From Stratiolaelaps scimitus (lineage: Eukaryota; Arthropoda; Arachnida; Mesostigmata; Laelapidae): a stretch of DNA of 64,000 bases. Location: the NCBI GenBank assembly GCA_019614645.1, contig JABWDB010000021.1:1550001-1614000 (forward strand). The letters are read 5' to 3'. The notes under the pieces were generated by a model. That model had not been told where the DNA came from. It made no database searches and saw only the letters and a list, made by a program, of their open reading frames with translations. The first letter of the stretch is position 1; each line of letters opens with the position of its first letter. Below are positions 62,301 to 64,000 of this stretch, one piece after another. Made by a program: the position numbers and the translations under genes.

Positions 62301-64000
62301 ATAAGAAAACTGCGCATGGGTAATGGGATTATTGGCAGAACTGAATTAGTCTGGCACGGCAACCGAGGAATAATGACGGCAGCAACAGAGAAGCAGTAGC
62401 TATACTTCCGAACTCTACCTTACAGTAAAAAGTTGGGTATCATCTTATATAGCTAGCACCACAAGGGGCGTCGGAAGACAGGGCCCGCTAGTCACTCTTG
62501 TATAATAATACCTTGTTTGTTTCTTTGATCCTTTTAGCCTTCCATCTATATCACATAATTATTTGTAGCATTCATATGAGATTGGCCCTACGAACACTGC
62601 GACAGATTGTCGCGAATGCCGAGAATGTCATGCCTGTCCTACACACTTTAAATAACAACACATCAGCTAAGCCCTTCATTTTTCCTCGTAACATTTTAAA
62701 ATGTATTTAGTCAGGGAAAGCGGACACGGATGTAATAAAAAGGTGCCACCCTAATTTCGACTATACTATCACCACCAGCACCACCGCCACAAAGGCACAG
62801 CTATTGGCAAAAGTGTGATCATGCCAATGTTCTCTCTGATAGTCTGCATAGATTCAGGAGTTTATCGGGAGGGGTATCCGATGGCCTGGCAGGTGTATCG
62901 TGAGGAGAAGGGTGTATTGTACGTAGGCATACGTGTCGACTACGACGGCGGGATGTCTAGATGGATGGGTCGTCGCTCTCTGCTCGTCGGTTCCGAGTGA
63001 TGTCGTGACGGAAACCATTGTGACCGACATCGACATCGCCGATTGTCAACCATTGCATTGACTTTCATTGTGATTGAGCGTCGACTGGAAGCGGCTCGGC
63101 AGCATGGTAGACGGCGGAGCCAGCGCTCGGGGCCAACCATCGACAGTGACAGGGCGGGGGCCATACTAGACGGAGTACTGGACAGCAAGGGCGTACGACC
63201 AAGGTACGCCCGAGAGTTTGGTCTGGTGGCGGTTCACTCCATTGAATATGTTCTCACCTTTGGAAACGCGTCGTGAGTATCGCCACCAAAAGAGGCTCCA
63301 CAATCTCTGTCTTCCCTGTACACAATGCTACTACTACCACTACAAGCTATGGTGAAGAACACATTACTTCTACCACACTGACGGTGCGATCCGGCCCGAA
63401 TGGGTTCCCTGGACAGTCCCCGAGTATCGGCACCCTATCAGTGGTGCCGTTATTTAGTAGCGGCTGGAATAGCCGATGGAAAGATGGGACAGAGGCGTGG
63501 GGGTGACTCTTCATGGGATAATACTCGGCGGAATAGGTTAGGCTGTATAGCCCGATGCAGGCTGGATAGCCGATTTGCATGCAAATTGGGAAGGTTTCGT
63601 GTAGCTCAATATAGGTTTGTGGGAGGGGACGGAGATGAGGGGAGTGGTAGGGTGTTGAGATTCTGAAGAGAGGACAACCGAACGAGCAGCAGTGGCTGAA
63701 GGCGCGACTTTCAAATCAGATCGTTGCAGTGAATGGTGGCAACACCTCAATCCTTCCTGCCCTCCTGGTTCTATGTAGCCTCTCGGACTCTGTAGTCGGG
63801 TCTACGTTCCAGGCATAGTCACGCAGAATAAGACTCATCCTGGATGTTGTGCTGCATGTTAATATATTTATTAAAATACCAACATTTCGATATCTCATTG
63901 CCTATATGGCATTAACCCATTACTAGTTGCAAGGTTCATATGAGCGATATTTTAACCTTAACAGATGTCCACCTGTGTCATGTTTCGTTGGCAATTGGTG
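55340..64000. other. Spacer to the window end, weak coding hints
   Basis: No exon I can support. A (CA)n run lies at about 57,216-57,233, a (CGAA)n run near 60,349-60,366, a TA run at about 61,016-61,036, and a compound TA/GA tract at 62,243-62,296. GC-richer stretches at 61,140-61,500 and 62,800-63,500 contain open frames. These include a Thr/Ser-rich one at 63,273-63,506 and one at 63,001-63,273 that ends at a donor-like GCGTC|GTGAGT. They could be 5' exons or UTR of a gene continuing beyond the window. Confidence 0.45.
62243..62296. repeat. Compound (TA)n(GA)n microsatellite
   Basis: About 26 bp of TA passes directly into about 28 bp of GA, the only compound dinucleotide tract of this length seen here. 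Confidence 0.9.

Noticed and set aside
1..64000. CRISPR arrays, operons, bacterial promoters or a virus genome
   Set aside because: No regularly spaced direct repeats, no dense one-strand gene packing, and the only polymerase-type genes are decayed retrotransposons in an intron-bearing genome.

Overview
Eukaryotic nuclear DNA, most likely from an arthropod (a chelicerate such as a mite would fit, but this is inference). The coding sequence is split into short GC-richer exons with canonical GT-AG junctions. The introns and spacers are AT-rich, with many (TA)n tracts and decayed LINE and LTR retrotransposons. There are no operons, Shine-Dalgarno sites or CRISPR arrays.

Region 1 (about 3.4-22.1 kb, + strand) holds the best-supported gene: ten exons whose splice phases all agree, joining into one open frame of 724 codons that ends at a TGA at 22,113-22,115. 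The 5' end is not found. The protein starts mid-frame with an acidic/aromatic patch, continues through a polyproline tract and a long Gly/Pro/His-rich linker, and ends in four segments with more ordered composition, including a cysteine-dense exon. I do not recognise the family. A 0.75-kb element is present twice in the same orientation, in two of its introns. A minus-strand LINE fragment and tRNA-like/SINE sequences occupy other introns.

Region 2 (22.1-39.3 kb) is mostly non-coding, rich in (CAA)n and (TA)n. It holds a candidate alternative 3' exon at 31.77-32.04 kb whose phase fits the upstream gene. It also holds a compact two-exon minus-strand gene model at 35.5-36.17 kb, with a 44-bp intron and one hydrophobic segment.

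Region 3 (39.3-53.5 kb) is a retrotransposon graveyard: a degenerate Ty3/gypsy pol (+), a possible DIRS-like reverse transcriptase fragment (-), a nearly full-length but broken R1/I-type LINE (+), and a further LINE 3' part (-).

Region 4 (53.5-64 kb) is largely unexplained spacer. It has one 119-codon minus-strand ORF whose start lies in a small repeated motif, a truncated tRNA-Ile-like 5' half, and GC-richer stretches at 61.1-61.5 and 62.8-63.5 kb that could be 5' parts of a neighbouring gene.
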